A program made the position numbers and the translations under genes. Below the pieces are notes generated by a model. The model searched no databases and was not told the DNA's origin. It saw only the letters and a program-made list of their open reading frames with translations. Shown piece by piece: positions 1 to 13,084 of a stretch of DNA of 64,000 bases. Within the stretch, counting starts at the first letter, position 1, and the number at the start of each line of letters is the position of its first letter. The DNA is from Linanthus parryae (lineage: Eukaryota > Streptophyta > Magnoliopsida > Ericales > Polemoniaceae), in the NCBI GenBank assembly GCA_023055425.1, contig JALGPY010000003.1, positions 70,655,491-70,719,490 of the forward strand, written 5' to 3'.

Positions 1-376
1 AGCTGTAGGAACGTACCAATGTGTGAGACCGAGAGGAGATCACATTCACTAATAGCGTGGCACGGATAGAATGTTAGTTTAGTGTTTTCAAACATAATTC
101 CGGAAATTGAAGTTACCCTAGGGGATCCGTAAGCGACCTAGTACCAAGAAAATTGTCGCACAAAAATATTGTCTCTTTAATTATTTACTTTGAGTTTATT
201 AGTTAGGACCAACTCACTCAAACTACACTCCTCCTTAAATACTCTACTCTTTATTTTAGTCTCTAATTACCTATAAACTTAATATCTTTCCTCGTGGGAT
301 CGATAACTCAGGGTTGAAATATTACCCTATATTACTTGAACCGTGCACTTGCAGTAACACGTAAGAAATCGTGTCA
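1..376. repeat. Fragment of an unidentified repeat, possibly an LTR end
   Basis: No coding frame is seen. The stretch around 287-375 (a GTGGGATCGATAACTC motif followed by a CGTGCACTTGCAG motif) resembles the terminal part of some large plant Ty3/gypsy LTRs, judged from memory only. It abuts the copia integrase frame that becomes readable at about 376, so it probably marks an insertion or junction that cut the copia element. No target duplication can be checked because the left end lies outside the window. Confidence 0.3.
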
Positions 377-1667
377 GTGGGATAATATCCCAACTCACTC
401 CACCCGGAACGCCACAGTGGAATGGCGTGTCCGAGAGGAGGAATCGAACTCTATTGGATATGGTTCGATCTATGATGTGTCAAACTGATCTTCCATTATC
501 ATTTTGGGGCTACGCTCTATTGAGTGCAGCTTTCACCATTACTCGTGTTCCATCTAAGTTAGTCATGAAGACACCACATGAGATGTGGAGTAGGGGTCGT
601 CCGACAGTGTCGTTCATGAAGATTTGGGGCTGCGATGTCTATGTTAAACGTTTATAATCAGACAAGATAGGGCCTAAGTCGTACAAATGCATGTTTGTGG
701 GATACCCTAAGGAAACTAAGGGATATTATTTCTACAATCCAAATGAGAACAAAGTGTTTGTTGCTCCGCCCGGCGTGTTTCTAGAAATAGAATTTGTCTC
801 TAAAGAAGCAAGTGGGAGGAATGTAGAACTTGAAGAAGTTCAAGAACCAAAAATCGTTGATCCTACATGGAACATGAACAGGAACCACAAGATGTTGTGG
901 AGCATCCTGTTCAAGTAACATAAGAACTTCGTAGGTCAAGTAGAGTGCGCCAGGAGCCAGAGAGGTATGGACTTCTCGTGACTAGGTCCGGTGATACGTT
1001 GCTCATAGATGATGAGTCTACTACCTATGAAGAGGCCATAGAAGGGCCAAACTCTCATAAGTGTCTTGAGGCCATGAGATCCGAGATGGAATCCATGTAT
1101 ACCAACAAAGTGTGGACTTTGGTGGAACCGTCCGAAGGGGCTCGGCCCATAGGGTGCAAGTGGGTCTTCAAGAAGAAGATCGACATGGATGGTAATGTGA
1201 TTACCTATAAGGGTCGATTGGTGGCTAGAGGATTCAGACAGATTCATGGTATTGACTATGATGAAACCTTTTCACCATTCGCAATGACCAAATCCATCCG
1301 AATCTTACTTGCTATTGCGGCTTGCTATAACTATGAGATTTGGCAGATGGATGTCAAAACAACATTCCTCCTTTATGGGAATCTCCTCAAGGACGTGTAC
1401 ATGACACAACCTGAGGGTTTTGAAGATCCAAAGCAAGCCAACAAAGTCTGTAAGCTGCAACGATCCATTTATGGGTTGAAGCAAACTTCTAGGAGTTGGA
1501 ATCGACGTTTTGATGAAGTGGTCAAAGTTTTAGGCTTCATCAGAAACGAAGATGAATCTTGTGTCTACAAGAAGGTTAGTGGGAGTTCTGTTTCTTATAT
1601 GGTCTTGTAAAGATTGGCTAGGAAAGTGTTTCTCAATGAAAGACTTAGGTGAAGCAGTTTATATACT
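376..1667 (+). pseudogene. Copia element X: integrase C-terminal half and reverse transcriptase, 5'-truncated
   Basis: Degenerate Ty1/copia pol. Frame 376-654 reads the end of the integrase core (a TPPGTPQWNG motif, then ERRNRTLLDMVRSM). An in-frame TAA at 655-657 breaks it, and 691-918 continues the integrase C-terminal region (VGYPKETKGYYFYNP). Frame 945-1610 is the start of reverse transcriptase (KVWTLVEP, GCKWVFKKK, YKGRLVARGF, DYDETFSPFAMTKS, YGLKQTSRSW). The YVDD-equivalent region is lost shortly after 1610. The frame has stops and shifts, so it cannot make a working polyprotein. The reading is interrupted at 1667 by a solo LTR and resumes at 3086. The amino-acid sequence closely matches element B (18185-20882, minus), so both belong to one family. 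Confidence 0.85.
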
Positions 1668-3080
1668 TGTAGGGTTTTGATCATGGATACGCAGCGGAAA
1701 GTTAAAATAATCCATTCAATACCCTCAAAGGATCAGAGGAAGAGAATCATAACGGTAGTAAAGGAAGAATCATGTTACACTTTAGGGTTTTTCCTATGAT
1801 GACTTGTAAAGTGAATTGTGTCACGTCTCTACGGTTGATCCAAGCCTAGAGTTGAGATCTAGATCTTCCTTCTCATTTTTGCTAGCTTGGACCGGAGGAA
1901 GAGGAAGAAGAAATCACGTAACACGAGGAAACAAGGGAAGCTCGCGGCTCCCTTGTGGCCGACGGGTAGGGCGGTCGGCTAGGGGGGCGGTCGGCCTCTC
2001 TAGCTTGGCTTTCTCTCTCCTTTGTTCTCTCCCACTCACTTATGTTATGAGAATTAGTATGGGAAGGAAGCTAGGATCATGCTTTATATAGTCCAAAAAC
2101 TCCTTGTTGACTACCTAAAGGCCCTTTCTAATCCAACATGAATTCGGATTAGTCCTTTCCTTGCATATTAGTCCTACTAAGTTTGCAAGGTGTTGCAAAG
2201 TGATCATTCTAATTAATTAATCACATTAATTAATTCCCAAATCTAACTCAACTATATCTAGCGTGTGACCCCATAGGTTCTATCTAGTTGGTAGCAAATA
2301 TTTGCTAATATGGAGCGGTATCTAGCAAAACATCCATTCTAGCCAACTAATAGAATAGTCATCCGACAAACCTTGTGCAAGTAATTGTCACATCCCTTTT
2401 TCTCTATATCCGCATTGGACACGAGACATACAAGTCACACTCGTATATCCAATTCATAGTTTCTCGATCCTGGGAATAGCCTTATTCGTGCAAATAACAT
2501 CAATATCCCATATTGATTTATTTGAGTCTGGCCAGACATTCCATAAGCACTATCCCTCGAGTGGCCTCGGATATTTTCTCCCGGTATGTGGGAGGGAAAA
2601 ATTCTATCTACGTCTACTACGATTTCTAAGCTTGCTTCTTATTGTATCTGGTACACGCCTTTATAGCTACCCAGTTACGGTGTAGCGTTTGACGCTACCA
2701 AAATAACTAGAATCCACAACTAGATAATCTAGTGAGTTCAAGTCTAAGGATGACAATACCGTTGTCACCACGAGAAGCGCTTGTGACTCCACATAACATG
2801 TATGTAGCCTTCTCGGAGATGGGTCAATAAAGTGCGCCATTACCCTTAATGCACACATATGTGTTGGATCATCATATCTCCATATCAATCCAACCCCATA
2901 CTAGTCTATAGATGATTTTCCTATTAATCATTATAATGAACTAGGCATATTTAGATAAACAAAAAAATTGTAAATCTAAGAACTTCATTATATTAAATAT
3001 CCAATAAATAATACAATGCATGTTCTAGCCAAAACAAGTTCATGCTAAACTAGATTGCCTCGAGGGCGTCTATTCAAACA
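1668..3080 (-). mobile_element. Solo LTR of the 1.4-kb copia family, inserted in element X
   Basis: A 1413-bp LTR in reverse orientation: on the plus strand it begins TGTAGGGTTTTGAT and ends with the reverse complement of the TGTTTGAATAG start. It is flanked by a perfect 5-bp target duplication, ATACT (1663-1667 and 3081-3085), and no internal retrotransposon sequence is present. It therefore arose by LTR-LTR recombination after insertion. It is the same family as the 3' LTR of its own host (3977-5387) but in opposite orientation. Open frames at 1816-2091, 2488-2685 and 2667-2888 lie inside the LTR and are not genes. Confidence 0.9.
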
Positions 3081-3085
3081 ATACT

Positions 3086-3976
3086 CAGTATCAATATCTA
3101 TAGAGATACATCTAGGAAGCTCCTCGGCCTAAGTCAGATTACATATATAGACAAGGTGTTTAAGCGGTTCAACATGCAAGATTCCAAGAAGGGATTCTTG
3201 CCCATGTCGCATGGAATCACCCTTTCTAAGAGTGATTGTCCTACCAATGAGATTGAGAAGGAACGCATGAGTAGGATTCCCTATGCCTCAGCCATAGGAT
3301 CCATCATGTACGCCATGTTATTTACTATACTAGATGTGTCATATGCATTGAGTATGAAAAGCAGATATCAATCCAATCCAGGTGAGAGTCACTGGATTGC
3401 ATTCAAGAACATCCTAAAGTACTTGATAAGAACTAAGGATGTGTTCTTGATAATAGGAGGTGGGGAAGAGTTGCGTGTAAGGGGTTACACGGATGCAAGC
3501 TTCAAAACCAACAGAGATAATTTCATATCACAGTCGAGGTTTGTGTTTTGCCTGAATGGAGAAGCGGTGAGCTGGAAGAGTTCCAAGCAAGAAACGTAGG
3601 CTGATTCTACAACTAAGGTTGAGTACAATGCTGCGAATGGCGCAGCAAAGGAGGCTGTTTAGATCAGGAAGTTCATCACTGAGCTTGGTGTGGTTCCTAG
3701 GATTGCGGATCCAGTAGAGTTGTATTGTGACAACACTGGGGCAATCGCGCAATCAAAGGAACCCAGGTCACACAAAAAATCCAAGCACGTACTCTGGAAG
3801 TTTCATCTTATTCAAGATATTATCGATAGAGGAGATGTTCGAATATGCAAGATTCCTGCAGATGAGAATATGTCAGATCCACTTACAAAGCTGCTTGTTC
3901 AGCGCAAGCATGAAGGGAACACTAGGAGAATTGGCATACGAGATGCACCATATCGTCTCTAGTGCAAGTGGGAGAC
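3086..3976 (+). pseudogene. Copia element X: reverse transcriptase end, RNase H and polypurine tract
   Basis: This continues the pol frame broken by the solo LTR. Frame 3156-3599 shows the RT thumb region (FNMQDSKKGFLPMSHG, IPYASAIGSIMYAM) and the start of RNase H (YTDASF). A TAG at 3597-3599 (from a ..SSKQGT.. context) ends that frame. Frame 3690-3962 carries the rest of RNase H (ELYCDNTGAIAQ, KHVLWKFHLIQDII). A purine-rich AGTGCAAGTGGGAGA tract at 3961-3975 immediately before the LTR is the polypurine tract. It is non-functional because of stops and the nested insertion. Confidence 0.85.
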
Positions 3977-5387
3977 TTTTGGAATAGTGCCCTAGAGGCA
4001 ATCTAGTTTAGTATGAACAATAATTGGCTAGAATATTCATTGTATTATTTATGGAGATATTTAATATAATGAAGTCCTTAGATTTACAATTGTGTTGTTT
4101 ATCTTAAATATCCCTAGTTCATTATACTGATGAACAGACAATAATCTATAGACTAGTATGGGGTTGGATTGATAAGGAGATATCACGATCCAACACATGG
4201 GTATGCATTAGGGGTAATGGCATACTGGATTGACCCATCTTCGAGGAGACTACATACAAGTTATGTAAAGTCGCAAGTGCTTCACGCGGTGACAACTGTA
4301 TTGTCATCCTTAGACTTGAAGTCACTAGAGCATCTAGTTGTGGAATGTTATGTTTTGGTAGCGTCAAACGCTACAACGTGACTGGGTAGTCATAAAGGCG
4401 CGTATCGAACACAATATGAAGCAAGCTTAGATATGGTAGTGACGTAGATAGAATTTTTCTCTCCCACGTAACGGGAGCAAATATACGCGGCCACTCGAGG
4501 GATAGTGCTTATAGAATGTCCGGCCAGACTCAAATAAATCAATATAAGATGTTGATGTTATTTGCACGAATAAGGCTATTCCCAGGATCGAGGAACTATG
4601 GATTGGATATACGAGTGTGACTCGTATGTCTCGTGTCCAATCCGGATATAGAGACAAAAGGATGAGACAATACTTGCACAAGGTTTGTCGGATGACTATT
4701 TCTATTAGTTGGGTGGTATGGATGTGTTGCTAGACACCGCTCCATATTAGTAAATAGTTAGTACCAACTAAATAGAAACCTATGGGGTCACACGCCATAT
4801 GGATTGAACTAGACTCGGGAATTAATTAATATGATTAATTAATTAGAAAGATCAAATTGCAACAACTTGCTAACTTAGTAGAACTAATATGAAAGTGGGA
4901 CTAATCCGAACTTGAGTAGAATTCGGAGAGGGCCTTTGTGTAGTAACAAGGAGTTGTTGGACTATATAAAGGATGCTCCTAGCTTCCGTCCTACATACTA
5001 ATGCTCATAACATTACTTGAGTAGGAGAGAAGCAATGAAAGAGCAAGACAAACAAAGAGGTCGAAGCCCCTTTGCCGTTTGCCCCTACCAGTCGGCCAAG
5101 AGAGGAGGCTGAACCCTCCTCTTGGTCTCTGTTGTGTGATTTCTTCTTCCTTTTCCACCGTTCCTAGCTAGCAAAAAGGACATGGAGGATCTAGATCTCA
5201 ATCCTAGGCGTGGATCAACCGTAGAGACGTGTTATTGTTCGTGTTTGAAGCCATCACAGGAGACCCACAAGGTACTTGTTATGAATCCTTTACTATCGTT
5301 ATAAATTCTCATCCTGTGATCTTTTGAGGGTCTTGATCGGATAAATTATTGTTTATTCTGCTGCGTATCCATGATCAAAACCCTACA
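3977..5387 (+). repeat. 3' LTR of copia element X
   Basis: A 1411-bp LTR starting TTTTGGAATAG (a one-base change from TGTTGGAATAG) directly after the polypurine tract and ending CAAAACCCTACA. A TATATAA box at 4964-4970, in the context GGACTATATAAAGGA, is conserved in every LTR of this family in the window and is the likely core promoter. Inner landmarks shared with the other copies are an AATTAATTAAT palindromic stretch and the GTCACACGC box. Short open frames inside it (4146-4381, 4427-4681) are not genes. Confidence 0.88.
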
Positions 5388-5702
5388 TATTTCAATACAA
5401 AGAGTCAGTAATACACCATCTATTATTTTCTTGAAACCTGACCATCATGAGTGTCTAACATCTGAATCCTCGTGTTGTAGGTAGAATCCACATTTTTGGC
5501 ACAGAGGAGGATTCTCTGATCTGACGAACTTCTTTCTTAGAGACAGGCTCGATCTTTGATATTTACGTTAGTTCAATTAAATAGTTTTATAAGCTAAGGT
5601 AACTAGGCTAAAGGAGGAGAGGACAGATTCAGACAGTGATACACACTAGCACGAGTGTGTCTTCTACTATACACCCTCAATTCGCGACTAAAAGCGATAC
5701 CA
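5388..5702 (-). other. Leader and primer-site stub of the element owning the 2.5-kb LTR
   Basis: Read on the minus strand, a TGGTATCGC primer-site-like string (5694-5702) directly abuts the LTR end at 5703, followed by about 300 bp of leader without an intact frame. The leader is cut at 5388 where the LTR of element X begins. The leader part nearest the LTR (about 5620-5690) matches 30830-30900 near the other copy. No gene is seen. Confidence 0.5.
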
Positions 5703-8213
<2,511 letters not shown>

Positions 8214-8256
8214 TCCCCTTTCACCTTCTAACATGGTTTTTTTTTTACTCAAAACA

Positions 8257-9425
8257 GTTTATATGCAACAACCACCAGGTTTCAAATATCCAAAATTCCT
8301 AAATCATGTTTTTCGTCTTCACAAGTCTATATGTGGTGTAAAGCAAGCCCCCGAGCTTGATTTGAGTATTTTACGAAAAAATTACCATCTTTAGTTTTCG
8401 GTGGTGTGTATGCCGATATATATCTTTTTATCTGTCGTTGTAAAGTTATCTTAATTCTTCATGTCGATGATATCATTGTCATCGCAATGATTTAGACTAT
8501 ATTTCTACTCTAGTGAACAAACTTGGACATGAATTCAAATGTTAATATTGGTATTTTATTTATTTTTGGGACTACATTTAGTTGCCCTAATCCTGGTATT
8601 TTAAGTACCCGAGAAAATTATATTATTGACTTATTAATTACCTTTAGTATGAGAACTTGCAAGCTTTGTCCTACTCCTTTGGGTGTCGGTCTTAAAGACC
8701 ATATTCTACAATGATAACGTCTTTCTAGTCCTACTGTTTATCGATCACTTTTAGGTGACTTAAGATATTTAATATTTAGCTGCCTCGACGTTGCTTTTAT
8801 CGTAAACCATATATTCCTATTTATGTACTCTCCTACTCAATTACATCTTAGTGGTGCCAAACGTATTTTACGCTATCTCCAAGGCACTAAGAAACATGAA
8901 ATTTTATTATTTTTCGAAAAGGGCATTTACCGTTTTAAATTTTCATTGATGGAGATTGGGCTGGCAACACTATGGATCAAGTAGTACAACAACCCTTGTT
9001 ATCATTCTTGGCCCAAACCCAATACATTGTGATGCCAAGAAACAACCCACCGTAACTCGCTCGTCTAACGAGGCAGAGTATCGTACTCTAGCTACCGCCA
9101 CAGCGGATATCTCTTGGTTCAAATTACCATTTTACGATTTACACTGCGTTATACCTACTCCTCCTACTTTATGGGCTGAAATTAATTCGGCTCTAGCCTA
9201 AACGGCTAATCATTTATTTCATGTGCGTACTAAACATATCGAACTCGATTACCACTATGTTCGAGAGAAATCTCTTTGCCGAGAGATTTTTTTGGTTTCA
9301 AGTGTAGATCAGGTTGCAGATATCTTCACCACGTCTCTTCCTTCCGCTCAATTTCAAGCACACAAAAGTAAACTGATGGTCTAGTCTTCCCCATCAGTTT
9401 AAGGGTGGGGGTGGGGGGGGGGGGT
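8257..9425 (+). pseudogene. Copia element Y: reverse transcriptase and RNase H remnant
   Basis: Degenerate copia pol, in the same subfamily as element A by shared wording. It reads [10 protein letters not shown] and FRLHKS near 8257-8330, a ruined catalytic region near 8460-8500, then LHLSGAKRILRYLQGTKK near 8840-8895. RNase H in frame 8956-9201 has LGPNPIHCDAKKQPTVTRSS, EAEYRTLATA and ISWFK. The tail near 9220-9380 (HVRTKHIELDYHYVREK) is readable but shifted. A G-rich polypurine run (9402-9424, 23 bp, nearly pure G at its end) precedes the LTR. Its 5' part was removed or displaced by the long LTR that ends at 8213. Confidence 0.8.
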
Positions 9426-9732
9426 TAATTACATATCATACTCAAATCAAGCCCTATACCGAAGCCCACTCACTTCTATATTTTTATCATTGTAGCCCAA
9501 TGTTATATAAGGGCGTAGTATTTTCACCGCTTGTATTCTAACCCTAGTTCATCTCCTACCGTTACATTCACCCGTTATGATCGATCCTACCGTCAATAGA
9601 TCTCCTTATATATGTATCTCTTTATATTTTCTTGTGTTAGGGTTTCATTGTAGTGAATACACATAGCCGCATTCTTTGTCTTCTCTCTACACTGTCTCTG
9701 TAAATCTTCATGAACCCTAACCGGTTCTTTCA
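9426..9732 (+). repeat. 3' LTR of copia element Y (5'-TA...CA-3' type)
   Basis: About 307 bp between the G-rich polypurine tract and a CTTTCA end. The LTR opens TAATTACATATC rather than TG, as do the LTRs of element A (TAATAAACCC...CTTTCA). It contains a TATATAAG-like promoter string near 9505. The right boundary is inferred from similarity to element A's LTR end, because no partner LTR or target duplication is available. Confidence 0.6.
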
Positions 9733-10269
9733 AATATCTCGTTTTTTTTTGGGTAAATTATAGATTTGTTTTCAAATTAGTACTGAATGGGATTTTTTTT
9801 TTTGGTGTTAATATGTAGATCTAAAAGCGGCGATTTGAGAATCTAATTAGCCCAATTGCAGTCAAATAAGAGATGATGTGCAGTTTCTAAATCTCGAGAA
9901 CAATTACAACAGGTTACAGGTATTGCAATTCTTTTTATTGTTTGGCCTTGTTATGGTGATACTTGTTTAACAGTTTCCATAAGAAAATTTTGTTTTTGAT
10001 GGAACTCTAGTATGCAAGATTTTTTATTTTTTTATTTATTTTTTTATTTATTTTTTTTGTGAGGAAGTAGTATGCAAGATTTTCTCCAAAGTGAATAGTG
10101 TGTGTGCTTGTGCTATGTGTGAATAAATCTCTAGAGGTAAAAGTATACTAGCAGTAACATGGTAGAAAAATGGATGGAAAGAATTTGGAATACACTTAAT
10201 GGATTGAAAGAATTTGGAATACGCTTAATTTGGAAAATCCGAGTTATTTTGAAAAATTATATTAATTTT
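9733..10269. other. Non-coding stretch
   Basis: I see no gene. There is a T-rich run of TTTATTT units (10020-10060) bracketed by two copies of AGTATGCAAGATTTT (about 10010 and 10070), and a short tandem duplication of GAATTTGGAATACRCTTAAT (about 10180-10230). These are small local duplications only. Confidence 0.6.
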
Positions 10270-10640
10270 TTCTCTACTAATAGACTGACCTGAAGCCATG
10301 CTATATTGAACTAAAATAGAAGGCACTCAAATTGCATTTCGAAACTAGATCTTGCAAAAAAGATACAATTATCAGCAAATAATGAATTAGTGACACTAGG
10401 AGACCTACACCTGCTTTTGACACTTTTGAGAGTATTTGTTGAACCGCTTGGCTAATCAAGTTAGAAACACCTTCCGTACGAGGTATGAATAAATAGGGAC
10501 TAAGAGGACCCCCTTCACGAAATCCTCTACTAAGGATAAAAGTAATAGACTTTCGAGGAACCCAAGAGAGTTATTGATGATGCTCGAAAGTAGTTCGTTA
10601 AGTCAGAAATGATTATTTCCAACGTACACAACATTGTTAT
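10270..10640 (-). pseudogene. LINE (L1-type) reverse transcriptase remnant
   Basis: The minus-strand translation gives SRGFREGGPLSPYLFIPRTE, which corresponds to the RGLRQGDPLSPYLF block of plant L1-type reverse transcriptases, followed downstream in another frame by LFADNCIFFARSS, the equivalent of the LFFADD catalytic block with its second Asp replaced by Asn. Stops and shifts occur throughout, so this is a dead fragment. It is too short for any open-frame search and is recognised from the paired motifs and their spacing. No poly(A) end or target duplication was found. Confidence 0.65.
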
Positions 10641-10760
10641 ACCAAAAGCGCCAGTACCACTAAATAGAAGAACTAGTCAACACGGATGCTGTCAAATGAA
10701 AATGCTTTATTCCCCAAAATCCTAAAAGAGTCCAAAACATGAATACTAATGCTACGCGGT

Positions 10761-11393
10761 CTAAATATCCAAATCTTTCATCTCAAATATGAGTTCTTCT
10801 TGGTCGCCCTCCCCCTTCAACTCATACTTCGACTTGCTGTAAGAACATGAACCATTTAGGACCCTCGTAATTTCCTCAGCCATAATTTCCACCATGAGAG
10901 AAGTATAGTTCTCAAAAGATTGCCCGCCCCTGCCAAAAAGAAACTAAAAAATTACAGAACAACAATATTAGTCAACATTTGCAAAATTCACAGTCAACAT
11001 ATCGAAGGGTGTTATACCTGTAAATTTGAACATATTTTTTACCATCCAGGCCCGTCTGGCAAGGAGGTGTCTCCTTTTTGTCCACCCCATGAGAGAAGAT
11101 CATTTTCGGTGTCTTCGGGTCACACTCCATTATAAATTCATTGTAATAGATAAACAGTCGGGGCATAGGAACGTAATGTGTCACCAGGGTATATTCTTCG
11201 GAGAGAAGAATGTCACTCGGGTAAACAACATTTTCCTTATGGCTCTGGGCTGCACAAAATCTACAGTTCCATTCTTTGAGCCTCCAGATGATGGTGGGTT
11301 CAAAGGTTCCCTCAGAGACTGATCGGACACAGCAGATTTTTCACCATTAGATGTTTTGAGGGAAGATACACCACCTTCTTTCTGAGTTGCCAT
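10761..11393 (-). CDS. Two-exon coding fragment of an unrecognised gene (possibly frameshifted)
   Basis: The minus strand holds an open frame from 11340 down to a donor CAG|GTATAAC at 11018/11017, an 88-bp intron, and an acceptor TTTGGCAG|G at 10930/10929. Exon 2 (10761-10929) continues in phase for 56 codons to TAG. Exon 1 is cysteine-bearing (EWNCRFCAAQSHKEN, then YVPMPRLFIYYNEF and DKKETPPCQTGLDGKKYVQ). Exon 2 is acidic and charged (SFENYTSLMVEIMAEEI, YELKGEGDQEELIFEMKDL). An ATG at 11393 opens a different frame (MATQKEGGVSSLKTS) that overlaps exon 1, so either a one-base shift near 11280-11340 broke the gene or an upstream exon is missing. I do not recognise the family. The retained intron means it is not a processed retrocopy. 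It may be a captured or truncated host gene. Confidence 0.5.
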
Positions 11394-12176
11394 ATCCAAA
11401 ATTCCAAATGGGAATTGGAAATTTATTCCTAGCATAAACAAAAGAGGTAATTTATGTTTTAAAATTTATGTTTTAAATGACCAAGATGTTAAATGCTCTA
11501 GAAGTATCATTATTTCAAGTAACAACTGAAGTTTATTTGTTTTCACCATTTCTCCTATTTTATGTATACATCTATGAATAAATGAAACAAATGAACTTCA
11601 TGAACGAATATGGTACATGCTAATCTAGAATAGAAAGGTAGCAACCTATGTGATCAAATCAACAAAGAGAAAGATAATAATTGTAGTTGATAGATTAACA
11701 CCATGAACAACAGAAACACCAACACCACTTGTAACTATTAAGAAGAGTAATTGAACCAGTGAAGTACCTAAACACTTGTTCCTCTCTGTTGCATTTTCTT
11801 TCGGATATTCAAGACCAAAATTGGATGTAATTTATAGATAGGATTGTGTGATCTCTATTCGAGTCACATGTTAAACACATCATGACTAACTATGTAGTGT
11901 CTACATGCAAAAGGTTGTGACAAAAATTACTTCGGCACCATATTCCATCATGAATATCGAGAGAGAAAAGTGTTTTGGCACCATACTCCGTCACGATCGT
12001 TAAATGATGGACTACTACGATAGTTATGTTCATCTCTCCTAGCATGTATTGTTGGCTGTAATCCATTCTAATACTCGGTATGGATTTAGAAGTTTCATGT
12101 AAAGTTGTTATCACATAACTGATGCTCTCGTAAAGTAACAGGAAGTACTGAACAAGGTAGGAATAGTCCAACTTAT

Positions 12177-13084
12177 TGATGCAGGAAGAATTTTGCCAGT
12201 TTCAGAAAAGCTGTTTCGGTCCATACGCAGAATCGTGGGCAGAATTGAGCAGTTTTTGGTCAATAGATATTTTCTTCGAACCCTAGAGTCTCTCTACTGG
12301 TTTGTGCCTTTCTTTTCGTTGTTCTGCTGCGTTTGATCCCTCGCCTTGATTCAATTCGGCGTCAGTTGGTATCAGAGCTCAATTCGACGTGGGAAGAAGA
12401 TTGTCATAACCATGGTGCGTGGACGACCTGGCGGTTGCGGGCAGGTTCCGGCTGAGGAAGCCCCCCAACGGGAAATTAACCTCCAAGGGGTTATGATGAT
12501 AGTGACAGAAGGTCAAGCCTTGGATCATGACTTGGAGCCCGCGTTCGAGATTCCGTTCAATCGCGAGCGTTATGGAGGACCAAGTTCCATGATCGACGAG
12601 ATAGATTCTTCGGGTATGTTACAAATCGAGCATATTTTTCGTGATGCAATCTTTTACAGGCGTATTTCCAAATCATGTGAATCTGAGGTGGATTGGACAA
12701 TCCCTCCGGTTTATGATGACTATGGAGATGACGATGAAGTTGCATATGACGACGAAGAGACGAAAGTTGAATTAAACAAGTCAATGGTTTTTCCGTTCAA
12801 GTTTCCATCTTGCTATTGTGATCCTTTCTTGGTGGAGGAGATCATTCAAGTTCCTAAATCGAACTCGAGGACGAGTTCTTTTGAAGAGGGGGTGACTGAT
12901 GCAGGAAGAATTTTGCCAGTTTCAGAAAAGCTGTTTCGGTCCATACGCAGAATCGTGGGCAGAATTGAGCAGTTTTTGGTCAATAGATATTTTCTTCGAA
13001 CCCTAGAGTCTCTCTACTGGTTTGTGCCTTTCTTTTCGTTGTTCTGCTGCGTTTGATCCCTCGCCTTGATTCAATTCGGCGTCA
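12177..13084 (+). mobile_element. Young non-autonomous LTR mini-element (TRIM/SMART-like)
   Basis: A 908-bp element. Two 188-bp LTRs (12177-12364 and 12897-13084) run from TGATGCAGGAAG to TCGGCGTCA and are identical at every base. A TGGTATCAGAGCTC primer site starts 3 bp after the 5' LTR (12368). A GAAGAGGGGGTGAC polypurine tract precedes the 3' LTR. The 5-bp target duplication CTTAT (12172-12176 and 13085-13089) is perfect. There is no protease, RT or integrase. Identical LTRs mean a recent insertion mobilised by another element's proteins. It sits in the left arm of the long inverted repeat. Confidence 0.93.
12412..13056 (+). CDS. Fused gag-start/pol-end frame inside the mini-element
   Basis: A 214-codon frame beginning with the ATG of ACCATGGTGCG, 44 bp after the primer site. 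Residues 1-161 are internal sequence and the rest reads into the 3' LTR. The start (MVRGRPGG) looks like the N-terminus of Ty3/gypsy gag proteins. The stretch before the LTR (NSRTSSFEEGV) looks like the usual C-terminal end of a gypsy polyprotein just before the polypurine tract. In between is an acidic run (YDDYGDDDEVAYDDEE). My reading is an internal deletion that joined gag start to pol end while staying open. There is no zinc knuckle or enzyme motif, so expression or function is unproven. Confidence 0.5.
   Translation: MVRGRPGGCGQVPAEEAPQREINLQGVMMIVTEGQALDHDLEPAFEIPFNRERYGGPSSMIDEIDSSGMLQIEHIFRDAIFYRRISKSCESEVDWTIPPVYDDYGDDDEVAYDDEETKVELNKSMVFPFKFPSCYCDPFLVEEIIQVPKSNSRTSSFEEGVTDAGRILPVSEKLFRSIRRIVGRIEQFLVNRYFLRTLESLYWFVPFFSLFCCV

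Noticed and set aside
936..1247. 103-residue minus-strand frame
   Set aside because: Antisense shadow of the RT start at 945-1610 in element X.
10972..11322. Plus-strand frames 10920-11135 and 11026-11322
   Set aside because: They are shadows of the spliced minus-strand reading, which has a phase-matched GT-AG intron.
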